Source: Streptomyces hyaluromycini
GTDB lineage: Bacteria > Actinomycetota > Actinomycetes > Streptomycetales > Streptomycetaceae
Length of the DNA stretch: 64,000 nucleotides
Assembly (NCBI RefSeq): GCF_002217755.1
Contig: NZ_BCFL01000034.1
Location: 1-64,000, forward strand
Reading direction: 5' to 3'
In this document: one piece after another, positions 63,877 to 64,000 of the stretch
Numbering within the stretch: the first letter of the stretch is position 1
Layout: every line of letters begins with the position of its first letter
The notes under the pieces: generated by a model
What the model was told of the DNA's origin: nothing
Database searches by the model: none
The model's input: only the letters and a program-made list of their open reading frames with translations
Program-made: the position numbers and the translations under genes

Positions 63877-64000
63877 TCAGCGGGCGGCGCGGTTCACCGC
63901 GGAGACAACCGCCTTCAGCGATGCACGCGTCGTGTTCGCATCGATGCCGATACCCCACAGGATCTTGCCGTCGATCGCGCATTCGATGTAGGAGGCGGCC
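63877..64000 (-). CDS. leuA: 2-isopropylmalate synthase, C-terminal part (5' end outside window)
   Basis: The visible 40 codons read AASYIECAIDGKILWGIGID, then ANTTRASLKAVVSAVNRAAR and TGA. This matches the end of the regulatory domain of LeuA, where leucine feedback acts. LeuA condenses acetyl-CoA with 2-ketoisovalerate. The position beside the TerB-like gene agrees with the Streptomyces core order. Confidence 0.9.
   Translation of the reverse strand, partial: AASYIECAIDGKILWGIGIDANTTRASLKAVVSAVNRAAR

Overview
The window has all the marks of a Streptomyces chromosome. GC is high, the genes use GTG and TTG starts, and many neighbours are coupled by ATGA or GTGA overlaps. The regulators are of TetR, LysR, ROK, MmyB and GntR type, with a SpoIIE phosphatase carrying its own ATPase domain. 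The core gene order (ppdK, dusB, glyS, znuACB, zur, uppS, recO, leuA) matches, from memory, the S. coelicolor SCO2494-SCO2528 neighbourhood.

1-7.8 kb is an accessory island. It holds a large NACHT P-loop ATPase that runs off the left edge and is ATGA-coupled to a small membrane protein, a double-winged-helix GntR regulator followed by a broken HD-domain gene, a PIN-like (DUF4935) nuclease candidate, a DUF5677 protein, and a small ORF broken by a stop. The PIN and DUF5677 genes are visibly AT-richer than the rest.

7.9-23 kb holds pyruvate phosphate dikinase, then a carbohydrate cluster (ROK repressor divergent from an MGH1-type hydrolase and a debranching-type glucosidase), a membrane sulfatase-fold protein, DusB, an MFS exporter and a glycolate-oxidase-like flavoprotein.

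22.9-31.7 kb is a sulfonate/organosulfur operon: alpha/beta hydrolase, rhodanese, SsuC, SsuB, SsuA and an SsuD-like flavin monooxygenase. A 27-residue cysteine-ending leader peptide precedes it and a divergent LysR gene flanks it. Its distal part is broken by an IS200/IS605 element with intact tnpB and dead tnpA, leaving a beheaded second binding protein and an acyl-CoA dehydrogenase tail.

31.7-41.4 kb carries MmyB-type regulator/MFS, SpoIIE phosphatase, TetR/aldo-keto reductase and a GH18 chitinase with DasR-like boxes. 42-50.2 kb is core: glyS, the zinc uptake operon with Zur boxes, a histidine acid phosphatase, uppS and recO. 50.3-57 kb is a dipeptide/oligopeptide-type ABC transporter operon ending in a DapA/NanA-family aldolase. 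57-64 kb has two divergent TetR pairs, a SigE-family sigma factor with its membrane partner, a secreted sialidase, a TerB-like protein and the 3' end of leuA.

Repeated DNA is the most distinctive layer. An interspersed repeat family sits between many genes and once lies inside an ABC ATPase gene. Short tandem repeats cover the stop codons of three genes (ROK, recO, TerB-like). Two tandem hairpins sit inside dusB, a 194-bp tandem repeat follows the chitinase gene, and a GGTGGC array lies in the SsuA signal peptide.
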